DNA from: Bacteroidales bacterium
GTDB taxonomy: Bacteria > Bacteroidota > Bacteroidia > Bacteroidales > P3
Length of the DNA stretch: 44,519 bases
Direction of reading: 5' to 3'
NCBI GenBank assembly: GCA_017501495.1
Contig: JAFVWV010000152.1
Span: 1-44,519, forward strand
A program made the translations under genes and the position numbers. Position 1 is the stretch's first letter. Every line of letters starts with the position of its first letter. The notes beneath the pieces are model-generated. The model ran no database searches, was not told the DNA's origin, and saw nothing but the letters and a program-made list of their open reading frames with translations. Below are positions 25,326 through 33,810 of this stretch, piece after piece.

Positions 25326-26201
25326 ATGATGCCTCTCGCCATATATTGGAATGTCGACCCCGTGGCCATACACATCGGCTCGTGGGGGCTGCGGTGGTAT
25401 TCGCTGTGCTTCGTGGTGGCTTTTTTGCTCGGCTACTGGATAGTGGACCGCATGTTCAAGCGCGAGAAAGTCAACGATGACTATATCGGTTCGCTGTTCA
25501 TGTACATCTTCCTGGCCATCCTGATAGGAGCCCGCCTCGGGCATTGTCTCTTCTATGAGCCCGGCTATTACCTGACGTCGGCACATTGGTTCGAGATTGT
25601 CTGGCCTTTCCAGAACGGCCGTTTCACAGGCTACGAAGGCCTGGCCAGCCACGGTGCTGCGCTCGGCATCCTGATTGCCTTGTGGCTCTATTGGAAGAAG
25701 TACCGCATGAACCCATGGTGGATACTGGACCGGCTGGTGATAGTGGTGGCCCTGGGCGGCGCTTTCGTGCGTCTGGGCAACCTCTTCAACAGCGAAATCT
25801 ACGGCGTGGCCACCAACCTTCCGTGGGGCTTTGTCTATGAGCGCAACGGAGAGCCGGTGCCCAAACACCCCACACAGCTCTACGAGAGCCTCAGCTATTT
25901 CATCATCTTCGGTGTGAGCTTTTGGTACTACCTGCGCAAGGACGGCCGGTTCCGCAGCGGCACGGTGTTCGGCTGGTGGCTGGTGGCGCTGTTCGGCGCG
26001 CGCTTCCTGATCGAGTTTGTCAAGAACGACCAGGTGGGCTTCGAGGCCGGAATGACGCTCAACATGGGCCAGCTGCTCAGTCTGCCCTTCATAGCCGGCG
26101 GATTGGTCATCGCTTGGCTCGCAAGGAAGGAAAAACTCCCGCAGGGTGTGTTCCCCAAGGGAGAAGTGAAACAACAAACTAAAAAGGAGAAAAAGAAATG
26201 A
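25326..26201 (+). CDS. lgt: Prolipoprotein diacylglyceryl transferase
   Basis: A 291-residue inner-membrane enzyme that attaches diacylglycerol from phosphatidylglycerol to the lipobox cysteine of prolipoproteins. Several membrane helices are visible; the Lgt signature GGAFVRLGNLFNSEIYG is central and HPTQLYE follows. The start immediately follows the rny stop. It would process lipoproteins such as those at 1-218, 16722 and 38722. The C-terminus is lysine-rich (KQQTKKEKKK). Its stop overlaps gpmA as ATGA. Confidence 0.95.
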   Translation: MMPLAIYWNVDPVAIHIGSWGLRWYSLCFVVAFLLGYWIVDRMFKREKVNDDYIGSLFMYIFLAILIGARLGHCLFYEPGYYLTSAHWFEIVWPFQNGRFTGYEGLASHGAALGILIALWLYWKKYRMNPWWILDRLVIVVALGGAFVRLGNLFNSEIYGVATNLPWGFVYERNGEPVPKHPTQLYESLSYFIIFGVSFWYYLRKDGRFRSGTVFGWWLVALFGARFLIEFVKNDQVGFEAGMTLNMGQLLSLPFIAGGLVIAWLARKEKLPQGVFPKGEVKQQTKKEKKK

Positions 26202-26944
26202 AGACATTGATTCTTGTACGCCACGGCGAGAGCGCGTGGAATAAACTTAATCTTTTCACTGGATGGACCGACGTCGACCTCACCGAGGCCGGCAAGAAAG
26301 AGGCCTACGAGGCCGGCAAGCTGCTCAAGGCCGAGGGCTACCGCCCCGAACTGTGCTTCACAAGCTATCTGAAGCGTGCCGTGAAGACCCTCAACGAGAT
26401 GCTCGACGCTATGGACATGGATTGGCTGCCGGTGCAGAAGAGCTGGCGCCTCAACGAGAAGAGCTACGGTGCCATCCAAGGCCTCAACAAGGCCGAGACG
26501 GCCGAGAAATACGGTGACGAGCAGGTACTCCTGTGGCGCCGTTCGTTCGATGTGCGGCCGCCTGCGCTCGACCTGCACGACGAACGCAGTCCACGCATGG
26601 ATCCGCGCTACAACGAAATTCCGGACAACCTTATCCCGCTCACCGAGGCCTTGAAAGACACCATCGAGCGTTTGATGCCTTATTATCGCGGCACCATCAT
26701 GCCCGCCTTCGAGAACCGCAACACCCTCATGGTTGTGGCCCATGGCAATTCGCTCCGCGGCATCGTCAAGGAACTCAAGGGTATGAGCAATGAGGAAATC
26801 ATAAAGTTCAATCTGCCCACGGCCGTGCCATACATCTTCACCTTCGACGAAAAGATGAACCTTGTGGAGGACAAGTTCCTCGGCGACCCCGAGGTCATCG
26901 CCGCCAAGCAGGCCAGTGTCGCCAACCAGGCAAAGAAGAAATAA
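26198..26944 (+). CDS. gpmA: 2,3-bisphosphoglycerate-dependent phosphoglycerate mutase
   Basis: A 248-residue histidine phosphatase-superfamily enzyme interconverting 3- and 2-phosphoglycerate in glycolysis. The catalytic His is in LVRHGESAWN (R8-H9-G10-E11), followed by LFTGWTDVDLTEAG; WRLNEKSYGAIQG and VAHGNSLRGIVK hold the other active-site residues. It is coupled to lgt by ATGA and ends the unit at a strong terminator. Confidence 0.95.
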   Translation: MKTLILVRHGESAWNKLNLFTGWTDVDLTEAGKKEAYEAGKLLKAEGYRPELCFTSYLKRAVKTLNEMLDAMDMDWLPVQKSWRLNEKSYGAIQGLNKAETAEKYGDEQVLLWRRSFDVRPPALDLHDERSPRMDPRYNEIPDNLIPLTEALKDTIERLMPYYRGTIMPAFENRNTLMVVAHGNSLRGIVKELKGMSNEEIIKFNLPTAVPYIFTFDEKMNLVEDKFLGDPEVIAAKQASVANQAKKK

Positions 26945-26987
26945 GGTATTGTGAGAAATGCCTTCTGAAGGAATGAATTAATTTTCA

Positions 26988-27012
26988 GGGGTGGCTTCGG
27001 TCACCCTTTTTT
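26988..27012 (+). terminator. Rho-independent terminator after gpmA
   Basis: GGGTGGC and GTCACCC pair (one G-U) around a TTCG tetraloop, followed by a run of seven T. It closes the rny-lgt-gpmA transcript. Confidence 0.85.
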
Positions 27013-27069
27013 TATTATATGCAGTTTTATGGCGAGCCGTCATAAATTCTTTGGCAGGATGAAAATTAT

Positions 27070-27100
27070 TTTGCCATATGGCAATTAATGAGTATCTTTG
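27070..27100 (+). promoter_or_regulatory. Bacteroidota promoter for comM
   Basis: TTTG at 27070-27073, 19 nt, then TATCTTTG at 27093-27100: an exact fit to TTTG-N19-TAnnTTTG. The ATG follows at 27127. Confidence 0.8.
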
Positions 27101-27126
27101 CAGTCTCATTTTTAAAGCATAGATAT

Positions 27127-28665
27127 ATGTTAGTCAAGACATACGGCAGCGCTATTATAGGTGTTGGTGCGGTGACGGTCACTGTGGAGGTGACGGTGTC
27201 GCAGGGGGCGGGCTTCTCTATCGTGGGTCTGCCGGACAATGCTGTCAAGGAGAGCGGCCAGCGCATCGCGTCGGCTTTCCTTGAGTCGGGATATAAGGTG
27301 CCTGGACATAATGTTGTGGTAAACATGGCACCTGCAGATCTGAAGAAGGAGGGCGCTGCATACGACCTTACGATTGCTATCGGCATACTCGGAGCCACGG
27401 GTATGCTGCAGCCTGACGAGTTGGAGCGATATGTCATCATGGGAGAACTCGGCCTGGATGGCTCGCTGCGTCCCATCAAGGGTGTTTTGCCCATAGCCAT
27501 CGAAGCACGCCGCCGGCAGTGCAAGGGCATCATAGTGCCTGCTGCCAACGCCCGCGAGGCTGCCATCGTCAACAATCTGGAAGTCTACGGCGCCGAGAAC
27601 CTGAAGCAGGTGGTGGACTTCTTCAACGGCCAGGCAGACCTTCCGCAGACCGTCGTCGATACCCGCGCCGAATTCGCCCGGTCGCTGAACAGCTACGAGT
27701 ACGACTTCGCCGACGTCAAAGGGCAGGAGACCGTCAAGCGCTGCCTGGAGATTGCCGCCGCCGGTGGCCACAACGCCATCATGATAGGCCCTCCGGGCTC
27801 GGGCAAGACCATGCTGGCCAAGCGCATGCCCGGCATTCTGCCGCCGCTGACCTTGAGCGAGAGCCTGGAGACCACGCAGATACACTCCGTGGCAGGCCTG
27901 ATGCGCAAGGAAGACTCGCTGATAGCCGTGCGCCCCTTCCGCGCGCCGCACCACACGGTGAGCGACGTTGCACTCGTGGGTGGCGGCGTCAACCCCAAGC
28001 CGGGTGAGATCAGCCTGGCGCACAACGGAGTGCTCTTCCTCGACGAGCTGCCGGAGTTCAAGCGCACGGTGCTCGAGGTGCTGCGCCAGCCCATGGAGGA
28101 GCGGCGAGTGACGATTTCGAGGGCCAAGATGACCATCGACTACCCCGCCTCGTTCATGCTCATCGCCGCCATGAACCCCTGCCCCTGCGGCTACTACAAC
28201 CACCCTACCATTGAGTGTACCTGCCCAGCCGGCGCCGTCAAGCGCTACCTGAACAAGGTCAGCGGCCCGTTGATGGACCGCATCGATATACACATCGAGG
28301 TCACCCCCGTGCCCGTCAGCCAGCTGAACCAAGAGGGACGCGCCGAGAGCAGCGCCGCCATCCGCGAGCGCGTGGTGGCCGCGAGGGCCATACAGACAGC
28401 CCGCTTCGCCAACCACCCCGGCGTGCATTGCAACGCCCAGATGGGCAGCAAGCTCACGCGCGAGCATTGCCAGCTCACCGACGAATGCCGCCAAATCATG
28501 GAGATGGCCATGAACCGCCTCGGCCTCTCGGCCCGCGCCTACGACCGCATCCTCCGCGTCAGCCGCACCATCGCCGACCTCGAAGCCGCACCCGCCATCA
28601 GTCCTGACCACCTGCGCGAAGCCATCACCTACCGCTCGCTCGACCGCGACAGTTGGGGAAGATAG
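27127..28665 (+). CDS. comM: YifB/ComM-family Mg chelatase-like AAA ATPase
   Basis: A 512-residue hexameric AAA+ protein of the YifB/ComM family, which in transformable bacteria helps branch migration during recombination. An N-terminal ChlI-like domain (GAGFSIVGLPDNAVKESGQR) precedes Walker A GPPGSGKT (about 220-227), Walker B VLFLDELPEF (about 301) and a C-terminal Mg-chelatase domain with the cysteine-containing NPCPCGYYNHP. The ATG at 27127 lies downstream of the promoter's -7 box; a longer frame starting upstream would begin inside the promoter. Whether natural transformation occurs in this organism is unknown. Confidence 0.9.
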   Translation: MLVKTYGSAIIGVGAVTVTVEVTVSQGAGFSIVGLPDNAVKESGQRIASAFLESGYKVPGHNVVVNMAPADLKKEGAAYDLTIAIGILGATGMLQPDELERYVIMGELGLDGSLRPIKGVLPIAIEARRRQCKGIIVPAANAREAAIVNNLEVYGAENLKQVVDFFNGQADLPQTVVDTRAEFARSLNSYEYDFADVKGQETVKRCLEIAAAGGHNAIMIGPPGSGKTMLAKRMPGILPPLTLSESLETTQIHSVAGLMRKEDSLIAVRPFRAPHHTVSDVALVGGGVNPKPGEISLAHNGVLFLDELPEFKRTVLEVLRQPMEERRVTISRAKMTIDYPASFMLIAAMNPCPCGYYNHPTIECTCPAGAVKRYLNKVSGPLMDRIDIHIEVTPVPVSQLNQEGRAESSAAIRERVVAARAIQTARFANHPGVHCNAQMGSKLTREHCQLTDECRQIMEMAMNRLGLSARAYDRILRVSRTIADLEAAPAISPDHLREAITYRSLDRDSWGR

Positions 28666-28676
28666 AACAATATACT

Positions 28677-29651
28677 ATGACCTACAAACCGAACACCTGG
28701 GTGAACTTCGACGGCTACGTGTCGCTGGTCATAGGCGTATGGCCAAGCTACTACGAGCCTTTCGATGCCGAGGTGGTGGATGGCAAAATACGCTGCGGCG
28801 AACGAAGATACCGGCAAATAGTGTTGCGCGACCTCTTCGACAACCACGGACGCCGCCTGGCGGGCGTGCCGGCAATGAAATACCTCGAAACAATAGCGGA
28901 AGACCTGAATCCCGCCAGCGAGGAAGATATGCGACGCATAGAGCGCTTCCGTACCTCGCATCCCGACGAATACCGCCGCTGGATGGAGCGCGATGCCACC
29001 TGCACCGACTATGTGATGGTGGGCATCGCCGTACCGCCAGCGGAGCAGAAAGCCACCCTGACCAAGCTTCGCAAGCTGTCGCGCAACCTGCCGACTGCGT
29101 TCACCTACCGCGAGCTGGCGGGCTTCGCCACCGAGGCCGGTGTAAGCCTGAAGGGCTGTTGCGACGAATATGATTCGCACTATGATGACTATGTCTGCTT
29201 TGGACTCTACTTCCGAGTGGGCGAACAGCTGGGCAGGCAGCAGCTCTACTACGCCGTCAAACACTTCGACTGCCGCGACAGCGCCGAAGATGCACACCTG
29301 CTGTCCGACCCCTCATGCTGGTTCAACTTCGAACACCTGTTCCTCTTCACGGCACGCAACGTGAAGGAATACCTTGCGCTTCACCCCGACACGTCACTGC
29401 AAAAGTTGCTCGAAGAGATGAAGACAGCCTTCAGCGCTCTCGTCGACAGCAAACACAAAAGCAACCCTTTGGCAAATGAATTCTTCCGTTGGGTACCCAA
29501 ACGGATGTTCGGCCGCGAAGAGGTCTGGATGGCTGCAGCCGAATACCTCGACCTCCTTGCCGACCGATACACCACCGCCCCCGTGGCCGAAGCCCTGCGC
29601 ACCCAAGAGTGGCAAAAGAAATACAATTGGATTTACGACGTATGCTCATAA
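28677..29651 (+). CDS. Hypothetical protein downstream of comM
   Basis: A 324-residue soluble protein with no signal peptide, no membrane segments and no family I recognise. It is rich in aromatic and charged residues (NTWVNFDGYVSLVIGVWPSY, WRYR-like patches, SCWFNFEHLFLFTARN). The ATG lies 11 nt after the comM stop, and GGGGAAGA just upstream may be a ribosome-binding site. It overlaps the start of the TPR gene by 10 nt, so the three genes likely form one operon. Confidence 0.7.
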   Translation: MTYKPNTWVNFDGYVSLVIGVWPSYYEPFDAEVVDGKIRCGERRYRQIVLRDLFDNHGRRLAGVPAMKYLETIAEDLNPASEEDMRRIERFRTSHPDEYRRWMERDATCTDYVMVGIAVPPAEQKATLTKLRKLSRNLPTAFTYRELAGFATEAGVSLKGCCDEYDSHYDDYVCFGLYFRVGEQLGRQQLYYAVKHFDCRDSAEDAHLLSDPSCWFNFEHLFLFTARNVKEYLALHPDTSLQKLLEEMKTAFSALVDSKHKSNPLANEFFRWVPKRMFGREEVWMAAAEYLDLLADRYTTAPVAEALRTQEWQKKYNWIYDVCS

Positions 29652-30343
29652 ACAGAAAACACAGGAAGAGACAGAGACCGCCCTGCCACCGCTGGCGCGT
29701 GGAAGTGGGCAACGTGGTGGTGTGGACCCGGAATGTGCAATACGGCGAACGGCACCACAGGCAATGGGATTCGGAGGCATTGTTCTTCGAGGCTCTAAGC
29801 CTTGGCGACGACGAGCCGGAACGCCAAGTGGAACTCCTCACCCAGGCCATAGCACTCACGCCTCGCGACTTCGATTGCTACAACAATCGCGGCATCGCGC
29901 GTGACGCCCTGGGCGACGCCGAGGGAGCGCTGGCGGACTACGAGCAGGCCATCCGGCTCAATCCCAAACGCGCCGAAGCCTGGAATAATCGCGGTTTCCT
30001 GCGCTACAAGCAGCAACGCTACGCCGAAGCCATTGCCGACTTCGACCGCGCCATAGAGCTTGATCCCGAATACGCCAATCCACGCGTCAGCCGCGGTGCC
30101 GCATACGGTATGCTGGGACAGCACGACCGCGCTATGGAGGACTTCCGGCAGGCCATCGAGATCGCCCCCGATTTCCTGATGGCCTACGTCAACCGTGCCG
30201 CCTACGATATGAACCTCGGCCAGCTGGACGAAGCCCGCAAAGACCTGCTATGGGTGCTGGAACAGGAACCCGACGACTACACACGCGCCTACGTCGACCA
30301 GTACCTCCAAATGCTCGACCAGCAACAGAAGCCGAAGGAATAA
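29642..30343 (+). CDS. TPR-repeat protein
   Basis: A 233-residue protein with about four tetratricopeptide repeats of 34 residues from residue 60 on: DCYNNRGIARDALGDAEGAL, AWNNRGFLRYKQQRYAEAI, ANPRVSRGAAYGMLGQHDRA and MAYVNRAAYDMNLGQLDEA, each with the usual G/A/Y spacing. TPRs are protein-binding scaffolds; the partner is unknown. The N-terminal 50 residues are basic with a WRVEVGNVVVWTR strand. The ATG at 29642 overlaps the preceding gene by 10 nt. It has no signal peptide. Confidence 0.85.
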   Translation: MLINRKHRKRQRPPCHRWRVEVGNVVVWTRNVQYGERHHRQWDSEALFFEALSLGDDEPERQVELLTQAIALTPRDFDCYNNRGIARDALGDAEGALADYEQAIRLNPKRAEAWNNRGFLRYKQQRYAEAIADFDRAIELDPEYANPRVSRGAAYGMLGQHDRAMEDFRQAIEIAPDFLMAYVNRAAYDMNLGQLDEARKDLLWVLEQEPDDYTRAYVDQYLQMLDQQQKPKE

Positions 30344-30347
30344 TTAT

Positions 30348-30378
30348 TTTGCCATATCGCAAAAAGTTTGTATCTTTG
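30348..30378 (+). promoter_or_regulatory. Bacteroidota promoter for the repeat-unit island
   Basis: TTTG at 30348-30351, 19 nt, TATCTTTG at 30371-30378: an exact match. It starts 5 nt after the TPR stop and drives the island beginning with the ATG at 30402. Confidence 0.8.
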
Positions 30379-30401
30379 CATCGATAAAAAAAACGAAAGA
30401 C

Positions 30402-31175
30402 ATGACCCACGGGAAGAATATCTGCAACCAGCTAAAGGAGGTCCGCAAGCGCATTGCGGAGGAAAATGACATACCTCTGGAGACAGAGGAGTGCAGCTAC
30501 AAGGGCGAGTGCCGCGGCACCTGTCCGCGCTGCGAGGCTGAGGTGCGCTATCTGGAGAACGCCCTGGCCGACCGCCTGCGGCTGGGCAAGGTGGCCACCG
30601 TCGCGGGCCTCGCCCTAGGCCTCGCCGCCACCACAGCGCAGGCACAGAACGAAATGCCCGAAATCTATATTGGCGAACCCATCGATAGCACTCATCAGGT
30701 TGTGAGCAAGGGCGTGCTGAAGGGCACGGTTATCGACAGTAAGACAAAAGAGCCCCTGCCCTTCGTGAATGTTATCCTTAAGAAGGATGGTAAAATGATA
30801 CACGGCAGCACAACTGACTTTGACGGAGTGTACACTATTAAACCCATACCTTCGGGAAAATACACGATTGAAGTGTCTGCATTGGGCTATCACCGATTTG
30901 TGCGTGAAGGTGTCCTCGTCAAGCCTACAGGCTTCACCATCTGCGATGTGTCATTGGGTGTCGATACCTCAGCTGTAATTGAAGAATTTGCCATACCAAG
31001 TGGAGTTCAATACGATGGTCCCGTTATGGGCGAGATACAAGTGGAACTTCCCGGCACCCCTGCCAGTCAGGCCGTACCTGTGATACAGACTGGCGGCATT
31101 GAAGAGGATATGATGCCCGGTAATCCGCCTTTCCAACGTCTTGTGAAAGACGGCGTGAAGGTCATCGTCCGCTGA
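30402..31175 (+). CDS. Four-Cys module, membrane segment, CarboxypepD-reg-like protein (copy 1)
   Basis: A 257-residue protein in three parts. Residues 1-60 are cytoplasmic-looking and hold a Cys cluster, C31-x5-C37-x3-C41-x2-C44 (ECSYKGECRGTCPRCEAE), which looks like a small metal or zinc-ribbon site. Residues about 62-80 (GKVATVAGLALGLAATTAQA) form a membrane span or signal-like segment. Residues about 105-190 fit a carboxypeptidase-regulatory-like beta-sandwich (GTVIDSKTKEPLPFVNVILK, DFDGVYTIKPIPSGKYTI). The end reads KDGVKVIVR, as in copy 2. I recall this N-terminal Cys segment from other Bacteroidales proteins but know no function. It is the first gene of the island and has a strong promoter. 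Confidence 0.75.
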   Translation: MTHGKNICNQLKEVRKRIAEENDIPLETEECSYKGECRGTCPRCEAEVRYLENALADRLRLGKVATVAGLALGLAATTAQAQNEMPEIYIGEPIDSTHQVVSKGVLKGTVIDSKTKEPLPFVNVILKKDGKMIHGSTTDFDGVYTIKPIPSGKYTIEVSALGYHRFVREGVLVKPTGFTICDVSLGVDTSAVIEEFAIPSGVQYDGPVMGEIQVELPGTPASQAVPVIQTGGIEEDMMPGNPPFQRLVKDGVKVIVR

Positions 31176-31222
31176 CACAATATTTTCCAATCGTTTACGT
31201 TATCCAGGAAAACAACATTAAG

Positions 31223-31423
31223 ATGAAAGAATACAGCACAAACGACACTCCACTGCCATCGGCCAACGAACCTGGGGCCGCGTATGCGCGTCTGTTGCCT
31301 GAGCAACATGCAGTAGCAAACATGCAAGCCGAGATGAAACGCAAAGGACGCATGACGGTGGACGAGTTCTGCAACATGCTACACCATTACGTCGACGAGT
31401 ATTATGACAGTGTACAAGGTTGA
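31223..31423 (+). CDS. Small antitoxin-like protein
   Basis: A 66-residue protein whose gene overlaps the RelE/ParE-like toxin by 20 nt, the usual layout of a type II antitoxin. It has a disordered-looking N-terminus and a helix-rich C-terminal half (MTVDEFCNMLHHYVDEYYD) that could wrap the toxin. I see no ribbon-helix-helix or helix-turn-helix motif, so DNA binding is not certain. It follows a 47-nt linker that is homologous to the one after copy 2 of the four-Cys gene. Confidence 0.6.
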   Translation: MKEYSTNDTPLPSANEPGAAYARLLPEQHAVANMQAEMKRKGRMTVDEFCNMLHHYVDEYYDSVQG

Positions 31424-31712
31424 GATAGACCAGTCGGTGCATGAAGACGTGGAGGAGCTGAAACGTTTTCTGCGTTCTGTTATGTCTCGCGAAGGTGCTC
31501 ACCGATATATCGAAGCCTTGTACGGCGAGATAATGTCGCTCTCTGTTTTCGCTGACTGCTTTGGCGCGAGCCGTTCTCAGACCATCCGAGCCATACACCC
31601 TCACGCTCGCCGCATGGTGTCACGCAATCGTAAATACGTATATGTTTTCCACATCGAGGAAGATGTTGTTGTAATCGACCGCATCCTCAATGCCAAAATG
31701 ATAACACGATGA
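31404..31712 (+). CDS. RelE/ParE-family toxin-like protein
   Basis: A 102-residue protein with the fold pattern of RelE/ParE toxins: strand YKVEIDQSVHEDVEELKRFL, helices, then HARRMVSRNRKYVYVFHIEEDVVVIDRILN, the typical final strands with R-x-Y-x-V-x-F and V-V-x-I-x-R-I. RelE types cut mRNA on ribosomes and ParE types poison gyrase; I cannot tell which this is. The stop overlaps the start of the next four-Cys gene as ATGA (31709-31712), so the third gene is translationally coupled to the toxin. Confidence 0.75.
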   Translation: MTVYKVEIDQSVHEDVEELKRFLRSVMSREGAHRYIEALYGEIMSLSVFADCFGASRSQTIRAIHPHARRMVSRNRKYVYVFHIEEDVVVIDRILNAKMITR

Positions 31713-32392
31713 CCCACGGGAAGAACATCTGCAACCAATTGAAAGAGGTCCGCAAGCGCATTGCGGAGGAAAATGACATACCTCTGGAGATAGAGGAGTG
31801 CACCTACAAGGGCGAGTGCCGCGGCACCTGTCCGCGCTGCGAGGCCGAGGTGCGCTATCTGGAGAACGCCCTGGCCGACCGCCTGCGGCTGGGCAAGGTG
31901 GCCACCGTCGCCGGTCTCGCCTTGGGCCTCGCCGCCACCACGGCGCAGGCAGCCGAATGCAACCCAGCCATACCGTCCAACACCCTACCCATCGTCAAGG
32001 AGGCGGTGCATGTGGCCGACAGCATTACGATAAAAGGCACAATAGTAGACTCTAAAACGAACGAGCCGCTACCGTTTGTTACTGTTACGATTGCTGACAG
32101 CAACGGCACAACAACTGGCACGCGTTCCGATTTTGACGGCAATTTTTCGGTATCGGTGCCGAGGGGCGACTATTCTCTAACGATAAACACCTTGGGCTAC
32201 GCCAAATATGTGGTTCTGGAGGACCACTACACTGAAAATCGCACGCTGCCGACTATAAAGTTAGTGAGTACGGCTGAAATGCTCGAAGGTGTGGTTTTAA
32301 TAATTGATGATAAGCAACCCGTAATCGAAATCGACCCCTACGGCGCATCCCAATACTTGGAGAAAGACGGTGTGAAAGTCATCGTGCGCTGA
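31709..32392 (+). CDS. Four-Cys module, membrane segment, CarboxypepD-reg-like protein (copy 2)
   Basis: A 227-residue paralog of the 30402 gene. The first 81 residues differ from copy 1 at only two positions, including all four cysteines and the membrane segment, and the DNA is nearly the same. After that the sequences diverge strongly (TIKGTIVDSKTNEPLPFVTV, RSDFDGNFSVSVPRGDYSLT, a carboxypeptidase-regulatory-like domain at about 108-175), converging again at the last nine residues KDGVKVIVR. This mosaic suggests gene conversion at the 5' end. It is coupled to the toxin by ATGA. Confidence 0.75.
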   Translation: MTHGKNICNQLKEVRKRIAEENDIPLEIEECTYKGECRGTCPRCEAEVRYLENALADRLRLGKVATVAGLALGLAATTAQAAECNPAIPSNTLPIVKEAVHVADSITIKGTIVDSKTNEPLPFVTVTIADSNGTTTGTRSDFDGNFSVSVPRGDYSLTINTLGYAKYVVLEDHYTENRTLPTIKLVSTAEMLEGVVLIIDDKQPVIEIDPYGASQYLEKDGVKVIVR

Positions 32393-32450
32393 CACAATAT
32401 TTTCCAACCGTTTATGGGGAAACAACATTATGATAAATGATAACACGATG
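32363..32450. repeat. Duplicated linker with remnant of toxin 3' end
   Basis: The bases from about 32363 (KDGVKVIVR codons, TGACACAATATTTTCCAA, AAACAACATTA) repeat those at about 31147-31212 after copy 1. Where copy 1 continues into the antitoxin gene, this copy instead jumps to ATGATAACACGATGACC, the last codons of the toxin joined to the next four-Cys start. So an antitoxin-toxin pair was probably deleted here. Confidence 0.75.
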
Positions 32451-32597
32451 ACCCACGGGAAGAACATCTGCAACCAATTGAAAGAGGTGCGCAAGTGCAT
32501 CGCCGAGGAAAATGACATACCTCTGGAGATAGAGGAGTGCAGCTACAAGGGCGAGTGCCGCGGCACCTGTCCGCGCTGTCTGAAATCTGAGAAATAA
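32448..32597 (+). pseudogene. Truncated third copy of the four-Cys gene
   Basis: Only 49 codons: the four-Cys module nearly unchanged (MTHGKNICNQLKEVRKC, ECSYKGECRGTCPRC) and then LKSEK and a stop. It has no membrane segment or outer domain. The last bases before the stop belong to the flank of a terminator hairpin, so the gene was cut just after the CPRC. It could be a pseudogene or a free-standing small Cys protein. One change is R17C. It lies just before the convergent recA. Confidence 0.7.
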
Positions 32598-32632
32598 AAG
32601 ACGGGCTTCCGCAATGGAAGCCCGTCTTTTTT
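32598..32632. terminator. Bidirectional terminator between island and recA
   Basis: AAGACGGGCTTCC and GGAAGCCCGTCTT form a perfect 13-bp stem with a GCAAT loop, followed by T6 on the plus strand; an A-rich flank supports minus-strand use for recA. Confidence 0.85.
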
Positions 32633-32649
32633 GTTTGGTATAATTTGGC

Positions 32650-33687
32650 TTATTCCTCGACGGGCTGCTCTGTGCCCTTCATGGCTACGCGTATTTTCTG
32701 TTCCAGCTCGTCGCAGAGCTCGGGGTTGTCGCGCAACAGTTGCTTCAGGGCTTCGCGACCCTGGGCCAGCTTGCTGTCGCCGTAGCTGAACCACGAACCG
32801 CTCTTGCGGATGATGTCCATGTCGACGCCCATGTCGATGATTTCGCCCACCTTCGAGATGCCTTCGCCGAACATCAGGTCGAACTCGCACTGGCGGAACG
32901 GCGGAGCCACTTTGTTCTTGACCACTTTCACCTTCACGCGGTTGCCGATGTTCTGGTCGCCATCTTTGATAGCCTGGATGCGGCGTATGTCGATACGCAC
33001 CGAGGCGTAGAACTTCAGGGCGTTGCCACCGGTGGTGGTTTCGGGGTTGCCGAAGAGGACGCCTATCTTCTCGCGCAGCTGGTTGATGAAGATGCAGCAG
33101 CAGTTGGTTTTGCTGATGGCCGAGGTCAGCTTGCGCATGGCCTGGCTCATCAGTCGTGCCTGCAGGCCTACTTTGCTGTCGCCCATGTCGCCGTCGATTT
33201 CGGCCTTGGGGGTCAAGGCTGCCACCGAGTCGACCACGATGATGTCGATGGCGCCCGAACGTATCAGGTTGTCGGCAATCTCGAGGGCCTGCTCGCCGTT
33301 GTCGGGCTGTGCCATCAGCAGGTTGTCGATGTCGACGCCCAGTTTGGCGGCGTAGAAGCTGTCGAAAGCGTGCTCGGCGTCAATGAATGCTGCGGTGCCG
33401 CCTTTCTTCTGGCATTCGGCGATGGCGTGGATGGCCAGGGTGGTCTTACCGCTTGACTCGGGGCCGTAGATCTCGATGACGCGTCCGCGCGGGAAACCGC
33501 CCACGCCCAGCGCTGTGTCGAGGCCGATGCTGCCCGTAGAGATGACGTCGAGCTGCTCCACCGGACGGTCGCCGAGCCTCATAATAGACCCCTTGCCGTA
33601 GGTCTTCTCAATCTTGTCAAGCGTGCTCTGCAGTATCTTCAACTTCTCTTGCTTCAGAGCCTCGGCGTCGTTCATTTCTTTTGCCAT
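32650..33687 (-). CDS. recA: Recombinase A
   Basis: A 345-residue RecA for homologous recombination and SOS signalling. Walker A GPESSGKT at 75-82, Walker B ([11 protein letters not shown]), [28 protein letters not shown] loops are present, and the N-terminus [20 protein letters not shown] is family-like. It is full length. It has its own promoter upstream and a strong bidirectional terminator on its 3' side. No LexA box was identified. Confidence 0.98.
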   Translation of the reverse strand: MAKEMNDAEALKQEKLKILQSTLDKIEKTYGKGSIMRLGDRPVEQLDVISTGSIGLDTALGVGGFPRGRVIEIYGPESSGKTTLAIHAIAECQKKGGTAAFIDAEHAFDSFYAAKLGVDIDNLLMAQPDNGEQALEIADNLIRSGAIDIIVVDSVAALTPKAEIDGDMGDSKVGLQARLMSQAMRKLTSAISKTNCCCIFINQLREKIGVLFGNPETTTGGNALKFYASVRIDIRRIQAIKDGDQNIGNRVKVKVVKNKVAPPFRQCEFDLMFGEGISKVGEIIDMGVDMDIIRKSGSWFSYGDSKLAQGREALKQLLRDNPELCDELEQKIRVAMKGTEQPVEE

Positions 33688-33748
33688 ATTTGTTTAATTA
33701 TTTGATGATTAATATTATATAATTTCTTGTTTTCGGTGTGTCGAAAAG

Positions 33749-33780
33749 CAAAGATACGCAACTTGGCCGAAACCGCCAAA
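33749..33780 (-). promoter_or_regulatory. Bacteroidota promoter for recA
   Basis: On the minus strand TTTG (33780-33777), 20 nt, TATCTTTG (33756-33749): a good match. The leader before the recA ATG is about 60 nt. Confidence 0.75.
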
Positions 33781-33810
33781 TTTATTTTTCAACATTTATG
33801 TGCGTGTGGC

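Noticed and set aside
23685..26207. Long minus-strand frame opposite rny and lgt
   Set aside because: The plus-strand genes have clear family motifs; the antisense frame is a result of codon bias in GC-rich DNA.
27130..28611. Long minus-strand frame opposite comM
   Set aside because: comM has Walker motifs and an exact promoter on the plus strand.
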